NCBI GenBank assembly: GCA_017549025.1
Contig: JAFYWB010000015.1
Span: forward strand, 1 to 64,000
DNA: 64,000 nt
Reading direction: 5' to 3'
DNA from: Treponema sp.
GTDB taxonomy: Bacteria; Spirochaetota; Spirochaetia; Treponematales; Treponemataceae
The notes beneath the pieces are model-generated. The model had not been told where the DNA came from, searched no databases, and saw only the letters and a program-made list of their open reading frames with translations. The position numbers and the translations under genes were made by a program. Shown here piece by piece: positions 42,092-51,770 of this stretch. The stretch's first letter is position 1. Every line of letters starts with the position of its first letter.

Positions 42092-42101
42092 GGGGGGGGG
42101 G
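42092..42101 (+). repeat. 10-bp poly-G tract upstream of glgX
   Basis: Ten Gs, 41 nt upstream of the glgX -35 box and inside the short frame at 42029-42151. Length change would alter promoter spacing to upstream elements and shift the frame of the short peptide. Confidence 0.9.
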
Positions 42102-42142
42102 CTATTGAAATACCCTCTCCCCCACTTTTTTTATCCCTTCCC

Positions 42143-42171
42143 TTGGCTTGAGCCCTCCTTTGTGATATACT
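42143..42171 (+). promoter_or_regulatory. Leaderless promoter of glgX
   Basis: TTGGCT (42143-42148), 17-nt spacer, TATACT (42166-42171), six bases to the ATG at 42178; no Shine-Dalgarno. Confidence 0.75.
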
Positions 42172-42177
42172 GACCTT

Positions 42178-44328
42178 ATGAACAAGATTTCAATACTCCC
42201 TGGAAGACCAATTCCTTATGGTGCAACTCCAGTCCGTGCGGGTGTGAATTTCAGTGTTTTTTCCCGCAATGCAACTTCTGTAACCTTAGACATCTTTGAG
42301 AATCCCGACGACAGTTCCCCGATTTTTTCCTATACATTAAATCCAGATACAAATAGAACAGGCGACATGTGGCACGTGTGCCTCCAAGGACTTCAGCCTG
42401 GAGCCCTCTACCTGTACCGAGTGGACGGTGCCTTTGATCCCAAGAACGGCCATCGCTTTAACAAGAACCAGTTCCTGCTGGACCCTTACGCCAAGGCCCT
42501 TACCGACACCTCCATCTTTGCAAATCTGCCTCCCCACTACCGCACTCCTGTGGATAAATTGGACGTGGAGCTAGAAAAGCTCCGTTCCGCCAGAGGCTTT
42601 CCAAAGTGTGTAGTAATTGACGACAGTGAATTTGACTGGGAAGATGACCGTCCACTGAACTACGGCATGAAGGACTCCATTATCTACGAAACCCATCTCA
42701 AGGGCTTTACCGCCAGTCCTACCTCCAAGGTGCAATTCCCCGGAACCTATCGTGGTATGGCAGAAAAGATTCCCTACCTGAAGGAGCTGGGAATTACCAG
42801 CGTGGAATTGTTGCCCATTCAGGAGTTTGACGAATACGAAAACGCCAACACCAATCCTCGCACTGGTGGCCGACTGAAAAATCACTGGGGCTACAGCACC
42901 ATTGCCTTCTTTGCCCCCAAAGCGTCCTACGCAGCAGACCGAAGTCCCGGTGGCGTAGTACGGGAATTCAAACAAATGGTAAAGGAATTCCACAAGGCGG
43001 GAATCGAAGTCATTTTGGACATTGTTTTCAACCACACTGCAGAAGGAAACGAGCATGGTCTTACCTTGAATTTCCGTGGTTTTGACAATTCCATCTATTA
43101 TATTTTGGAAGATCAGCACAAGCAGTATTACAAAAACTATTCTGGCTGCGGAAACACCGTCAACTGTAACCATCCCGTAGTTCGCAGTCTCATCATTGAC
43201 TGTCTGCGCTACTGGGTAACAGAAATGCACGTAGACGGCTTCCGCTTTGACCTAGCTTCCATCTTGGGACGAGACAAAAACGGAAACCTCATCAGCAATC
43301 CTCCCGTTTTGGAACGCATTGCAGAAGATCCCGTTTTGCGAAACACAAAAATTATTGCAGAAGCCTGGGATGCAGGTGGAGCCTATCAGGTAGGAAGCTT
43401 CCCTGGCGGCCGCTGGGCAGAATGGAACGACCGATTCCGAGACGACTGCCGCAGATTCTGGCGTGGAGACGACTATCTGGCCGCCTCTTGTGCCACTCGT
43501 ATTGGTGGAAGCGCCGACCTTTACGGTGACGATGGCCGTAAGCCCTATCACTCCGTAAACTTTGTCACTAGCCACGACGGCTTTACCATGAACGACCTTG
43601 TTTCCTACAACGGTAAGCACAACGAGGAAAACGGCGAAAACAATCGAGACGGATCCGACAACAACAGCAGCTTCAACTACGGCTACGAAGGCCCCACCCA
43701 GAACAAGTCCATCGAAAAGATTCGCAATCAGCAGGTGAAAAACTTCTTCTGTAGTCTCATCTTCTCACAAGGAACTCCCATGCTTCTTTCTGGAGACGAA
43801 ATCCGCAGAAGTCAGCGGGGCAACAACAATGCCTATTGTCAGGACAACGAGCTTTCTTGGCTGGACTGGACCTGCATGGATACCCACAAGGAAATCCTTG
43901 AGTTTACCCAAAAGGCTCTCAAATTGCGACGCAAGCATCCTGTTTTCCGTCGCCCCGAGTTCTTTGAAGGAAAGCGCCACTGTGGTCCCCAGTCCGCACT
44001 GCCAGATATCAGCTGGTTTGGTCCAGACGGACATGAACCAAACTGGGAGAAATCAAATCACTTTTTGGCCTATCGCCTCAGTGGTAATAAGCACGAAACC
44101 TTGGACATAGAAGACGACTGGGATTTCTTCGTTATGTGTAATTCTTCCACCACCGACGTTACCGTTACCCTGCCACCACCAGCTCGTGGCAAGAAGTGGC
44201 ATGGATTGATAGATACCTCTGCAGAATTCCCCCATGACTTTATTGCAGAGGACAAGACAGAGCCCCTGGATGTACAAAAAACCTACGTACTTCCCGCTCG
44301 CACCACAGCTATTTTGGTGGGTAAATAA
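42178..44328 (+). CDS. glgX: Glycogen debranching enzyme (GH13, isoamylase type)
   Basis: 716 residues. N-terminal CBM48 domain (about 8-115, PIPYGATPVRAGVNFSVFSR), then a GH13 barrel: DIVFNHTAEGNEH (region I), GFRFDLASILG (region II, nucleophile Asp), IIAEAWDAGGAYQVG (region III, Glu) and NFVTSHDGFTMNDLVSYNGKHN (region IV, HD). This matches GlgX/TreX-type alpha-1,6-glucosidases that trim limit dextrins left by phosphorylase. The glycogen phosphorylase gene follows 116 nt downstream on the same strand. Confidence 0.93.
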   Translation: MNKISILPGRPIPYGATPVRAGVNFSVFSRNATSVTLDIFENPDDSSPIFSYTLNPDTNRTGDMWHVCLQGLQPGALYLYRVDGAFDPKNGHRFNKNQFLLDPYAKALTDTSIFANLPPHYRTPVDKLDVELEKLRSARGFPKCVVIDDSEFDWEDDRPLNYGMKDSIIYETHLKGFTASPTSKVQFPGTYRGMAEKIPYLKELGITSVELLPIQEFDEYENANTNPRTGGRLKNHWGYSTIAFFAPKASYAADRSPGGVVREFKQMVKEFHKAGIEVILDIVFNHTAEGNEHGLTLNFRGFDNSIYYILEDQHKQYYKNYSGCGNTVNCNHPVVRSLIIDCLRYWVTEMHVDGFRFDLASILGRDKNGNLISNPPVLERIAEDPVLRNTKIIAEAWDAGGAYQVGSFPGGRWAEWNDRFRDDCRRFWRGDDYLAASCATRIGGSADLYGDDGRKPYHSVNFVTSHDGFTMNDLVSYNGKHNEENGENNRDGSDNNSSFNYGYEGPTQNKSIEKIRNQQVKNFFCSLIFSQGTPMLLSGDEIRRSQRGNNNAYCQDNELSWLDWTCMDTHKEILEFTQKALKLRRKHPVFRRPEFFEGKRHCGPQSALPDISWFGPDGHEPNWEKSNHFLAYRLSGNKHETLDIEDDWDFFVMCNSSTTDVTVTLPPPARGKKWHGLIDTSAEFPHDFIAEDKTEPLDVQKTYVLPARTTAILVGK

Positions 44329-44444
44329 GAGAGAAACCTCTTACTAAACCGCTTTGCCTTGACATATTTTCCCATGGGGAATATTATTTGAATGTTCTGG
44401 AGATGTTTTACGGCATCCAGAAAATAAGTACAGAAGGAACTATG

Positions 44445-46889
44445 ATGACTTTCGACAAGGAACAATTCAAGGACGCCCTTACTCGCAGACTGAAGCGCCA
44501 GTACGGTAAGGACAGTACGCAGACTAGCAAACATGATTTGTTTGACGCAGTTTCCGCCACAGCATTGGATGTAATCATGCCCAACTGGATGGAAACACGA
44601 CGCCAATACACCGCCAAGCCCACTCGACAGGTATACTACCTTTCAGCAGAATTCCTCATGGGACGAGCCTTGGGCAACAACCTTATCAACACAGGCATTA
44701 AGGATGCAGTTGTAGCAGTACTTAAAGACTTGGATATTGATTACAACATTCTTGAGGATGAAGAGCCTGATGCAGGATTGGGAAATGGTGGTCTTGGACG
44801 ACTTGCAGCCTGTTTCTTGGACTCATTGGCCACTTTGGACTATCCTGGCCACGGATACGGAATCCGCTACGAATATGGAATGTTCGAGCAGCATATTGAA
44901 AACGGCTATCAGGTGGAATATCCTGACTGCTGGCTGAAATATCGTGACCCATGGGAAATCAAGCGAAGTGACTTGGCCGTTTCCGTTGTATTTGGTGGAC
45001 ATATTTCTGTTCGTCGTGATGACACTGGCCGTGAGCATTTTGCTATCGAAGGTGGTGAGGTTGTTACTGCAACACCTTTTGACATGCCCATCATCGGATA
45101 CGACACAAAAACCGTAAACACCCTCCGCTTGTGGCAGGCATCATCACCCAACGGCTTTGACTTGCAGCTGTTTAACAACATGGAATATAGCCGTGCTGTG
45201 GAGCGACAGACTAGTGCCGAGAATATTTCCCGTGTACTCTATCCCAACGACTCAGGCCCCAGCGGAAAAGCTCTGCGATTGAAGCAGCAGTACTTCTTTA
45301 CCTCTGCCAGCTTGCAGGACTTGGTACGAAATTACGTAAACACCTACGGCCCAGAGTTCTCTCAGTTTGCTGACCTTCACGTTATCCAGCTGAACGACAC
45401 CCACCCTGTAGTGGCTATTCCTGAGCTGATGCGTATCCTCATGGATAACTACGGACTCAGCTGGGAAGATGCTTGGGACGTTGTTATCAAGACCTTTGCT
45501 TACACCAACCACACCATTTTGGCAGAAGCATTGGAAAAGTGGCCCATCGAAATCTTCCAGGGCTTACTGCCCCGTATCTACCAGATTGTGGAAGAAATCA
45601 ACCGTCGTTTCCTCATCAGCTTGAGAGAGCGGTATCCTGGAGACTACGAAAAGCACGATCGCATGTCCATCATCGGTCACGGAATGGTTCGCATGGCTTG
45701 GCTTGCCATCCACGGCTCCTTCAGTGTAAACGGTGTTGCTGCCCTCCACACTGAAATCCTGAAATCCCACGAGCTTAAGGATTGGGCTGAATTCTATCCA
45801 GAAAAATTCAACAACAAGACAAATGGTGTTACTCAGCGCCGTTGGCTTTTGAGTGCAAACCCTGCTTTGGCAAACTTCATTACTGAGCGCATTGGTCATG
45901 GCTGGGAAAAGGACTTGTCTCAGCTGCGCAAGCTGGAAGCCTTTGCTGATGACCCAGAAACACAGCAGAAGTTCCTGGACATTAAGCGTGCAGACAAGCA
46001 GAAGCTGGCTCACTACTTAAAGGTAACCCAGAACGAGTTCCTGGATCCAGACTCCATCTTTGACATGCAGATTAAGCGACTCCACGAGTACAAGCGACAG
46101 TTGCTCAACGTGCTGCACATCATGTACCTGTACAATCGCATTTTGGAGGATCCAAACTTCAATCCTCCTGCACGTACCTACATCTTTGGTGCAAAGGCCG
46201 CTTCTGGTTACCGCCGCGCAAAGACCATTATCAAGCTGATTAACACAGTGGCAGAACGAATCAATAATGATCGCCGAGTAAAGGGCAAGCTGCGGGTTGT
46301 TTTCGTAGAAAACTATCGTGTAAGCGTTGCCGAAAAGCTCTTCCCTGCTTCTGACGTTTCTGAGCAGATTTCCACCGCTGGAAAGGAAGCCTCTGGAACA
46401 AGTAACATGAAGTTCATGATGAACGGAGCCCTGACTCTGGGAACCATGGACGGTGCCAACATCGAGATTGTAGAAGAAGCTGGTGCTGAAAATGCCTTTA
46501 TCTTCGGACTCACCTCCGACGAGATTTTGAAGATTGAGCATGAGCACAGCTACAATCCCCAGAAATATCTGGAGAGAAATCCCCACTTGGCAAAGGTTAT
46601 GAACCAGCTCATTGACGGTACCTATGACCCCACCTGCCAGCTGTTCAAGGAGATTTACGATTCCTTGATCTACGGAGTGGAAGGACAGCGCCCCGACGTA
46701 TACTATGTTCTTGCTGACTTTGATGCCTACGTTGCAGCTCAGGAAAAGATTGCCGAAGAATACCAGGACCGCAAGGCTTGGGCACGAAAGGCCATCTTGA
46801 ACATTGCCCGTTCTGGCAAGTTCAGCTCCGACAGAACCATCGAGGACTATGTTCGTGATATCTGGAAGCTGGAAAAGCTGGTTTTCTAA
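44445..46889 (+). CDS. glgP: Glycogen/starch phosphorylase (GT35)
   Basis: 814 residues. AGAAGGA lies 6-7 bases before the ATG at 44445; upstream in-frame codons lack a site. Hallmarks: YYLSAEFLMGRALGNN, DAGLGNGGLGRLAACFLDSLA, QLNDTHPVVAIPELMRIL, KTNGVTQRRWL, VENYRVSVAEKLFPASDVSEQIS and the PLP-lysine segment GTSNMKFMMNGALTLGTMDG near 667. It releases glucose-1-phosphate from glycogen. Ends at a strong terminator. Confidence 0.95.
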   Translation: MTFDKEQFKDALTRRLKRQYGKDSTQTSKHDLFDAVSATALDVIMPNWMETRRQYTAKPTRQVYYLSAEFLMGRALGNNLINTGIKDAVVAVLKDLDIDYNILEDEEPDAGLGNGGLGRLAACFLDSLATLDYPGHGYGIRYEYGMFEQHIENGYQVEYPDCWLKYRDPWEIKRSDLAVSVVFGGHISVRRDDTGREHFAIEGGEVVTATPFDMPIIGYDTKTVNTLRLWQASSPNGFDLQLFNNMEYSRAVERQTSAENISRVLYPNDSGPSGKALRLKQQYFFTSASLQDLVRNYVNTYGPEFSQFADLHVIQLNDTHPVVAIPELMRILMDNYGLSWEDAWDVVIKTFAYTNHTILAEALEKWPIEIFQGLLPRIYQIVEEINRRFLISLRERYPGDYEKHDRMSIIGHGMVRMAWLAIHGSFSVNGVAALHTEILKSHELKDWAEFYPEKFNNKTNGVTQRRWLLSANPALANFITERIGHGWEKDLSQLRKLEAFADDPETQQKFLDIKRADKQKLAHYLKVTQNEFLDPDSIFDMQIKRLHEYKRQLLNVLHIMYLYNRILEDPNFNPPARTYIFGAKAASGYRRAKTIIKLINTVAERINNDRRVKGKLRVVFVENYRVSVAEKLFPASDVSEQISTAGKEASGTSNMKFMMNGALTLGTMDGANIEIVEEAGAENAFIFGLTSDEILKIEHEHSYNPQKYLERNPHLAKVMNQLIDGTYDPTCQLFKEIYDSLIYGVEGQRPDVYYVLADFDAYVAAQEKIAEEYQDRKAWARKAILNIARSGKFSSDRTIEDYVRDIWKLEKLVF

Positions 46890-46914
46890 GATTTAGCGTA
46901 AAAACTTAATGAAA

Positions 46915-46947
46915 AGGCTGGATGAGTTTTACTTGTCCAGCTTTTTT
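46915..46947 (+). terminator. Terminator of glgP
   Basis: AGGCTGGA (46915-46922) pairs with TCCAGCTT (46936-46943, one G-U), followed by a six-T run. Confidence 0.85.
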
Positions 46948-46990
46948 GCTTTAAAAAAAACTTAATTCTGCATACACTGAACAGGATATT

Positions 46991-47020
46991 AAAAAAAAGG
47001 AGCTCGTTTCCGAGCTCCTT
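46991..47020 (-). terminator. Terminator of putP
   Basis: AAGGAGCTCG/CGAGCTCCTT (46997-47006 with 47011-47020), perfect stem, TTTC loop region, followed on the minus strand by an eight-T run. Confidence 0.92.
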
Positions 47021-47037
47021 CTTCAAGGTATTACTGT

Positions 47038-48552
47038 TTAGTCTTCAATTTTTTTGAAGGCATCGAATTCTGCAAGCATTTCTGGATCCTTGTTCTTGTC
47101 CAGCAAGCTTACTACAACAGCAGAAATCAAACACAGGATAAAGGCAGGCAAAATCTCGTAAACGGCAAAGATACCGCCCTGCAGATTGTGCCATACTACA
47201 ACAGTTACTCCGCCTACAATCAGACCAGTAATGGCGCCCTTAGCTGTAGCTCCTCGCCAGAACAAGGCTAACAGAACCAGCGGTCCAAAGGTGGCACCGA
47301 ATCCAGCCCAAGCATAACTTACCAAGCCAAAGATGGAACTATTTTCATCCCAAGCCATAATAAAGGCAATGGCAGAAATCACCAGAACGGCGATACGGCT
47401 GATTGTCAAGATTTCCTTTGCAGAAGCATTCTTTTTAATCAAGCCCTTGTAAATGTCGTGACTAAAGGCAGAGGAGGCAACCAAAAGCTGAGAGTCAGCT
47501 GTACTCATGGCTGCAGCCAAAATAGCACACAGGAAGATACCAGCGATAAAGGCGGGGAACATATTCTGGATAGAAACACTGAAGATGGTCTCAGCAGCTG
47601 AAGGAGAAAGAATTCCAGGCAGATGATACACTGTTCCCAGGGCACCCACCAACAAGGCTCCAATAAAGGCAATAACAACCCACACGGTAGCAATGCGGCG
47701 AGACAGAGCTACATCCTTGTTGGAGCGAATTCCCATGAACCGCACCAAAATGTGAGGCATTCCGAAATATCCCAATCCCCAAGCCAAGGCAGAAATAATA
47801 GGTACAACGCCATACTCCTGATTTGAAGCAAACTTGGCCTGCATTTCAGCACCGAACTCGCCACTAATGGCACGCTGGCTAAACTCTCCCACCTTTGCAA
47901 TAGCTTCTGTAGGACCACCCAAGGTAACCATCATAATCAAGCCTGCAACAATCAGTGCAATAAACATAAGGCTTCCTTGAACAAAGTCTGTGGCACAAAC
48001 TGCCAAGTAACCGCCCAGAATGGTGTACACCAAGATAACCACAACACCAATCAAAAGACCCACGTGGTATTCCATTCCAAAGACGGAATTAAAGAGCTTG
48101 GCACAGGCCACAAATCCTGATGCGGTATAAATAGTAAAGAAGAAGATAATCAAAACAACGGAAATGGTAGAAAGGAGCCGACTCTTATCCTTAAACCGAT
48201 TGGTAAAGAACTCTGGCATAGTAACAGAATCCCCAAAGGCAATAGTACACTTTCTCAAGGGCTTGGCTACAATAAGCCAGTTCAAATAGGTTCCTACAAC
48301 CAGTCCCAAGGCTGTCCAAAAAGCTTCCTTCATGCCGCCTAAATAGGCCAAGCCTGGCAAGCCCATCAAGAGCCAACCAGACATATCGGAAGCTTCAGCA
48401 CTCAAGGCTGTCATCCAAGGCCCAACTTGTCGGCCTCCCAAAAAAAAGTCGCTGGAAGTTTCGTTCTTTTTCATGTATCGCATTCCAATTACAATCATAA
48501 AGGAAAGATACAAAACGAAGGCGATAATTATGCTAATCATATTTGAATTCAT
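47038..48552 (-). CDS. putP: Sodium/proline symporter
   Basis: 504 residues with about 13 membrane helices. SGWLLMGLPGLAYLGG (near 58), DFFLGGRQVGPWMTALSAEASDMS and AAAMSTADSQLLVASSAFSHDI (near 345, Na+ site Ser/Thr) are solute:sodium symporter (PutP) signatures. Imports proline, or a close substrate, with Na+. Start chosen at 48552, six bases after TATACT with no Shine-Dalgarno. Confidence 0.92.
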   Translation of the reverse strand: MNSNMISIIIAFVLYLSFMIVIGMRYMKKNETSSDFFLGGRQVGPWMTALSAEASDMSGWLLMGLPGLAYLGGMKEAFWTALGLVVGTYLNWLIVAKPLRKCTIAFGDSVTMPEFFTNRFKDKSRLLSTISVVLIIFFFTIYTASGFVACAKLFNSVFGMEYHVGLLIGVVVILVYTILGGYLAVCATDFVQGSLMFIALIVAGLIMMVTLGGPTEAIAKVGEFSQRAISGEFGAEMQAKFASNQEYGVVPIISALAWGLGYFGMPHILVRFMGIRSNKDVALSRRIATVWVVIAFIGALLVGALGTVYHLPGILSPSAAETIFSVSIQNMFPAFIAGIFLCAILAAAMSTADSQLLVASSAFSHDIYKGLIKKNASAKEILTISRIAVLVISAIAFIMAWDENSSIFGLVSYAWAGFGATFGPLVLLALFWRGATAKGAITGLIVGGVTVVVWHNLQGGIFAVYEILPAFILCLISAVVVSLLDKNKDPEMLAEFDAFKKIED

Positions 48553-48558
48553 TTTTCC

Positions 48559-48587
48559 AGTATATCAAGAAATAAGCTTTACTTCAA
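48559..48587 (-). promoter_or_regulatory. Leaderless promoter of putP
   Basis: Minus strand: TTGAAG (48587-48582), 17-nt spacer, TATACT (48564-48559), six bases to the ATG at 48552. Confidence 0.75.
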
Positions 48588-48667
48588 GATATTTACTTTT
48601 ACTAAAGATTTTACCACGTAAAACTGCATGAAAGGATTTTTTGCCAGAATCAACTGTCATCTACAGG

Positions 48668-49615
48668 CTAGTAATATACAATCTCGTAGTTGCCAGAGAA
48701 AAAATAGCCAGCATTTTCGTAGGAGTGGCGAGCAGCAAGATTTTCCTCCCGCACAAAAAGCACCGCCTGACGCTGACTTTTAGCAGCCTCATCTCCCATC
48801 CACTGCACCAAACGACCAGCACAGCCTTTTCTTCGATGCTGCTCCACTGTGTAAACTCCACCAATTAGGGCAAATCGCCAGGATACGGCAGAAAAATTTG
48901 CCTTTGCAATAAATTTTTTGCCAGAAGGAGTTTTTTCTTCCGAGGCAATAGCCACCACGTTGCCCAAAGAAAGAATCCGTTGCAAATTGGCACGACAGGT
49001 TTCTGCTTTGAAAGGATATTTTTTCGGCAGCACCTCCACTGTGTCGTAGGCACTTTGCAGGTAATACAGGCTCTCCAAATCCCCAAGACTACAGGGAGTA
49101 ACAGGAAGTGATGGAATCAAATCTCGCCTACAACGGCGACCATCGTAGCACATAAAAAGATAGCGACGGTGCTCCACCTCCTGACGGTTAAAATCTTCCC
49201 TACCACGAGCGGCGCAGGAACGAAGGGCTTCACGAATCAGCTGCACCCCACGAGACCACCCGCTGACACAATACACCTTTTTTCCTAAAAACCAGGCTGA
49301 AAGTACCGGAACAGCTTCTCTAAAGATATTTTCTGGCAGCTTTTGAGGAATGCAGGGCAACACCAAGCCAGCCTTAGAAGCAAAAATCACTGCCCACAGG
49401 GTATTTCCTTCTAGCAAGCACAAAAAATCACCTGCAAAGCCTTTATCTCCAGCAGTCTTTGTGTCCAGAGCTCCACCAGAAGCCCTGCTTTCCTTCAAAA
49501 AAGTGATGTATTGCTCCAGTCGTTCTGCCAGCTGAATTCCATAAATTTCATTGATGAAAACAAAGTTTTTCACTTCATCCAAAGGCAGCTGTTGAATAGT
49601 ACACAAAGAAACCAT
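48668..49615 (-). CDS. GNAT-family acetyltransferase
   Basis: 315 residues. The C-terminal GNAT domain (about 180-315) shows IGGVYTVEQHRRKGCAGRLV (motif A, acetyl-CoA loop Q/RxxGxA near 255) and REENLAARHSYENAGYFFSG (motif B). The N-terminal 170 residues form a second domain of unclear type. It begins two bases after the GH3 lipoprotein stop, so the pair is an operon; the acceptor is unknown. Confidence 0.8.
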   Translation of the reverse strand: MVSLCTIQQLPLDEVKNFVFINEIYGIQLAERLEQYITFLKESRASGGALDTKTAGDKGFAGDFLCLLEGNTLWAVIFASKAGLVLPCIPQKLPENIFREAVPVLSAWFLGKKVYCVSGWSRGVQLIREALRSCAARGREDFNRQEVEHRRYLFMCYDGRRCRRDLIPSLPVTPCSLGDLESLYYLQSAYDTVEVLPKKYPFKAETCRANLQRILSLGNVVAIASEEKTPSGKKFIAKANFSAVSWRFALIGGVYTVEQHRRKGCAGRLVQWMGDEAAKSQRQAVLFVREENLAARHSYENAGYFFSGNYEIVYY

Positions 49616-49617
49616 AA

Positions 49618-51429
49618 TCAGTCCGCCAAGGGGAAGACGCCCCGCACTGAAAATTCACCTGCCAAGGATCCAAAAACTGCATTGAAGGAATAGGGCGAAT
49701 AGCTGTAGGCCATAAGCACCGTATCTGCCCACTGAGCCAAATCCATGGCAGGCACTGGAGCCAAAACAGAAACCACCACCACAGAAACGCCCTGGTTTTT
49801 CAGGCTTTCTGCCACACGGGCGCTGGCAGCATCTGCCACACAAATAACAACAGTGGAATATTTTGATGCAAGGGAAACTAAGTTATTGGACATCCAAGCT
49901 CGTTCGTTGGGCCCCATGTTGTAGTTGAATTTCATAGTGTCGGCGTTTGGGTAGCGACGCTTTCCCTCCTGAAAAAACTCTGGGAACTGGCTTTGTCCCA
50001 CCAGCAGCATCCCCTTGCTGGTTACCTCTGGGGAATCCGCTGAAAGAGGAAATAAGTCGCCCTTGTACAAGGTAATGGAACGACAGGCTTGAGCCAAAAA
50101 GAATTCCTGGCCTTCTGGGTCGGGAATATACTGACTGATTTCCTCCACCTTGGGATACAACGGCACAGGATTTTCTCCCTTAAAATATTCCAGCTTGGAT
50201 AAAATCACCCGATGGGCAGCATCCACTACACGAGCCTTAAACTCAGCTGATGTGGACATGAGCTTGAGATTAGAGGTCCACAGGGCTTCGTTCAGTTGGG
50301 CAGTAGTGGAGGAAATAATGATGTCGTTGCCAGCTTCTATTGCCTGACGAAAGGCCGAAGAAAGGGTTCCCGCCCAGTTGGTAGCCCCGTTCATCATCAT
50401 GTCGTCTGTAATAATCAGTCCTTCATAGCCCAACTCCTGACGTAAAATCCCTGTTAAAAAGGTTTTTGATAAGGAGGCGGGCTCTCCGTTTTCTACAATC
50501 TGGGGAAAGCTCAAGTGACCAGACATTACCGCAGGAATCTTTTCTTCTATCAAATATTTGAAGGGAATGAGCTCACGATTCATCAGTGTGTCACGGTCAA
50601 TATCAATGACGGGAAGCCGTCCGTGGGAATCATCTCCGGTATCACCGTGGCCAGGATAATGCTTTGCGGTGGGAATAACTCCAGCAGCAAGGGAGCCAGC
50701 AGAAAAGGCTGCCCCCAACACACCAGTATGCAGAGCATTTTCACTAAAGGAACGAGGTCCAATAACAGAAGAATCGTGGTTAGTGTACAAATCCACCGTG
50801 GGGGCAAAGTTCATGTTGATTCCCAAGGCCCGCAATTCTCTGGCAATGTAAAAACCGCTGTACCAAGCATCCACTGGATAACCACCAGCTCCAATGGCAA
50901 GATTACCGGGAGTTTCACTTGTCTCACCCTTTACGTGACGAATCCATCCACCTTCTTGGTCTGTGGCCACATACAGAGGAATTTGGAAGGGACGACTTTG
51001 AGCCTTTTCCTGCAAAGCGGTAATGGATTTTGCCACCAGGTTAATGTCGTCGGTGTTCCAACCAAAAACCTTTACACTTCCCAGCCCACGATCCAGCACC
51101 CACTGGTTCAAGAGGGCAGAAGGCTCTTGTCCAGCCCAACCGAACATAAAGATTTGAGCTAAAAGCTCACTGTCGCTCATGCGCTGAACAAGGGCTTGAG
51201 CTAAAATTTCAGAAGGATAATCGCTCCAAAAGGTAATGTCCTGGGGCAAATCTTCAGCCATCAACGTGGCAGCTTGACCTTGGGCTTGACGTAAAGCCTC
51301 AGAAGTAAGGTTCTGTTGCTCCTTTTTGCACGAGAAAAAAAAGATACTGACTACAAGCAGCACCAAAAGGGAAACTCGTTTTCCCAGAAAAAAACAATTC
51401 TGTTGACCATGCTGATGATTTTTTTGCAT
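49618..51429 (-). CDS. GH3-family beta-N-acetylhexosaminidase-like lipoprotein (NagZ type)
   Basis: 603 residues. Signal ends IFFFSC34. ATDQEGGWIRHV near 145, MNFAPTVDLYTN near 193, TAKHYPGHGDTGDDSHGRLP near 238-257 (the His-Asp acid/base dyad of NagZ-type GH3) and GLIITDDMMMNGA near 315 (nucleophile Asp). A C-terminal Rossmann-like domain follows (about 420-603). It would cut terminal GlcNAc from peptidoglycan fragments or host glycans outside the cytoplasm. TATACT lies eight bases before the ATG, again without a ribosome site. Confidence 0.87.
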   Translation of the reverse strand: MQKNHQHGQQNCFFLGKRVSLLVLLVVSIFFFSCKKEQQNLTSEALRQAQGQAATLMAEDLPQDITFWSDYPSEILAQALVQRMSDSELLAQIFMFGWAGQEPSALLNQWVLDRGLGSVKVFGWNTDDINLVAKSITALQEKAQSRPFQIPLYVATDQEGGWIRHVKGETSETPGNLAIGAGGYPVDAWYSGFYIARELRALGINMNFAPTVDLYTNHDSSVIGPRSFSENALHTGVLGAAFSAGSLAAGVIPTAKHYPGHGDTGDDSHGRLPVIDIDRDTLMNRELIPFKYLIEEKIPAVMSGHLSFPQIVENGEPASLSKTFLTGILRQELGYEGLIITDDMMMNGATNWAGTLSSAFRQAIEAGNDIIISSTTAQLNEALWTSNLKLMSTSAEFKARVVDAAHRVILSKLEYFKGENPVPLYPKVEEISQYIPDPEGQEFFLAQACRSITLYKGDLFPLSADSPEVTSKGMLLVGQSQFPEFFQEGKRRYPNADTMKFNYNMGPNERAWMSNNLVSLASKYSTVVICVADAASARVAESLKNQGVSVVVVSVLAPVPAMDLAQWADTVLMAYSYSPYSFNAVFGSLAGEFSVRGVFPLAD

Positions 51430-51535
51430 ACCTAGACAGTATATCGACTTTTGTCATAAAAAACTAGATTAGGTAAAATTATCCAAGCTAAACTATAGAC
51501 ATGAATTTTGTTTTATGATAAGATATTCTCACCGT

Positions 51536-51607
51536 GGCGCCATGCCCAAGTGGTAAGGGAGCGGTCTGCAAAACCGTTATTCATCAGTTCGATTCTGATT
51601 GGCGCCT
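51536..51607 (+). tRNA. tRNA-Cys (anticodon GCA)
   Basis: 72 nt. Acceptor GGCGCCA/TGGCGCC, anticodon stem-loop CGGTCTGCAAAACCG giving GCA, T arm TCAGTTCGATTCTGA, discriminator U73 as in Cys tRNAs. CCA not encoded. Confidence 0.93.
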
Positions 51608-51610
51608 TTT

Positions 51611-51658
51611 GAAAGGGGTTTTCCAAGAGTTATTCTTAGGAAAGCCCCTTTCACTTTT
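51611..51658 (+). terminator. Terminator of tRNA-Cys
   Basis: GAAAGGGGTTTTCC (51611-51624) pairs with GGAAAGCCCCTTTC (51639-51652, one mismatch), then CACTTTT. Confidence 0.8.
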
Positions 51659-51708
51659 CTAGGGTGTCCACAGTTTTTTCATCATCGTTTTGCAGCATGT
51701 TGGACAAA

Positions 51709-51770
51709 CCTGTTTACATACAGGAAGGGACAGCTCTGAGCTTTCCGCTCAGGAACTGTCCCTTTTTTTT
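51709..51770 (+). other. Paired stem-loops ending in a strong terminator; possible small RNA end
   Basis: CCTGT/ACAGG (51709-51713 with 51720-51724) is followed at once by AAGGGACAG/CTGTCCCTT (51725-51733 with 51756-51764) with an inner CTGAG/CTCAG stem and eight Ts. The T-run is on the plus strand, past the tRNA's own terminator, so it may end a separate short plus-strand RNA starting after 51660, or act as a weak bidirectional terminator for thrC. Confidence 0.45.

Larger units (their letters stand above)
42029..42151 (+). other. Short open frame containing inverted repeats and a poly-G tract upstream of glgX
   Basis: A 40-codon frame begins MFFTSHSVTQKLSPTYRQLY, continues IGGG (from the G tract) and ends at TGA 42149-42151. 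It has no clear Shine-Dalgarno. The DNA itself is strongly patterned: GAGTCACT/AGTGACTC (42040-42056) and GTACAG/CTGTAC (42073-42088) inverted repeats lie just before the G tract. It may be a repeat element with an incidental frame rather than a gene. Confidence 0.35.

Noticed and set aside
42571-43230. 219-residue minus-strand frame over glgX
   Set aside because: Shadow of the glgX coding sequence; no family resemblance or ribosome site.
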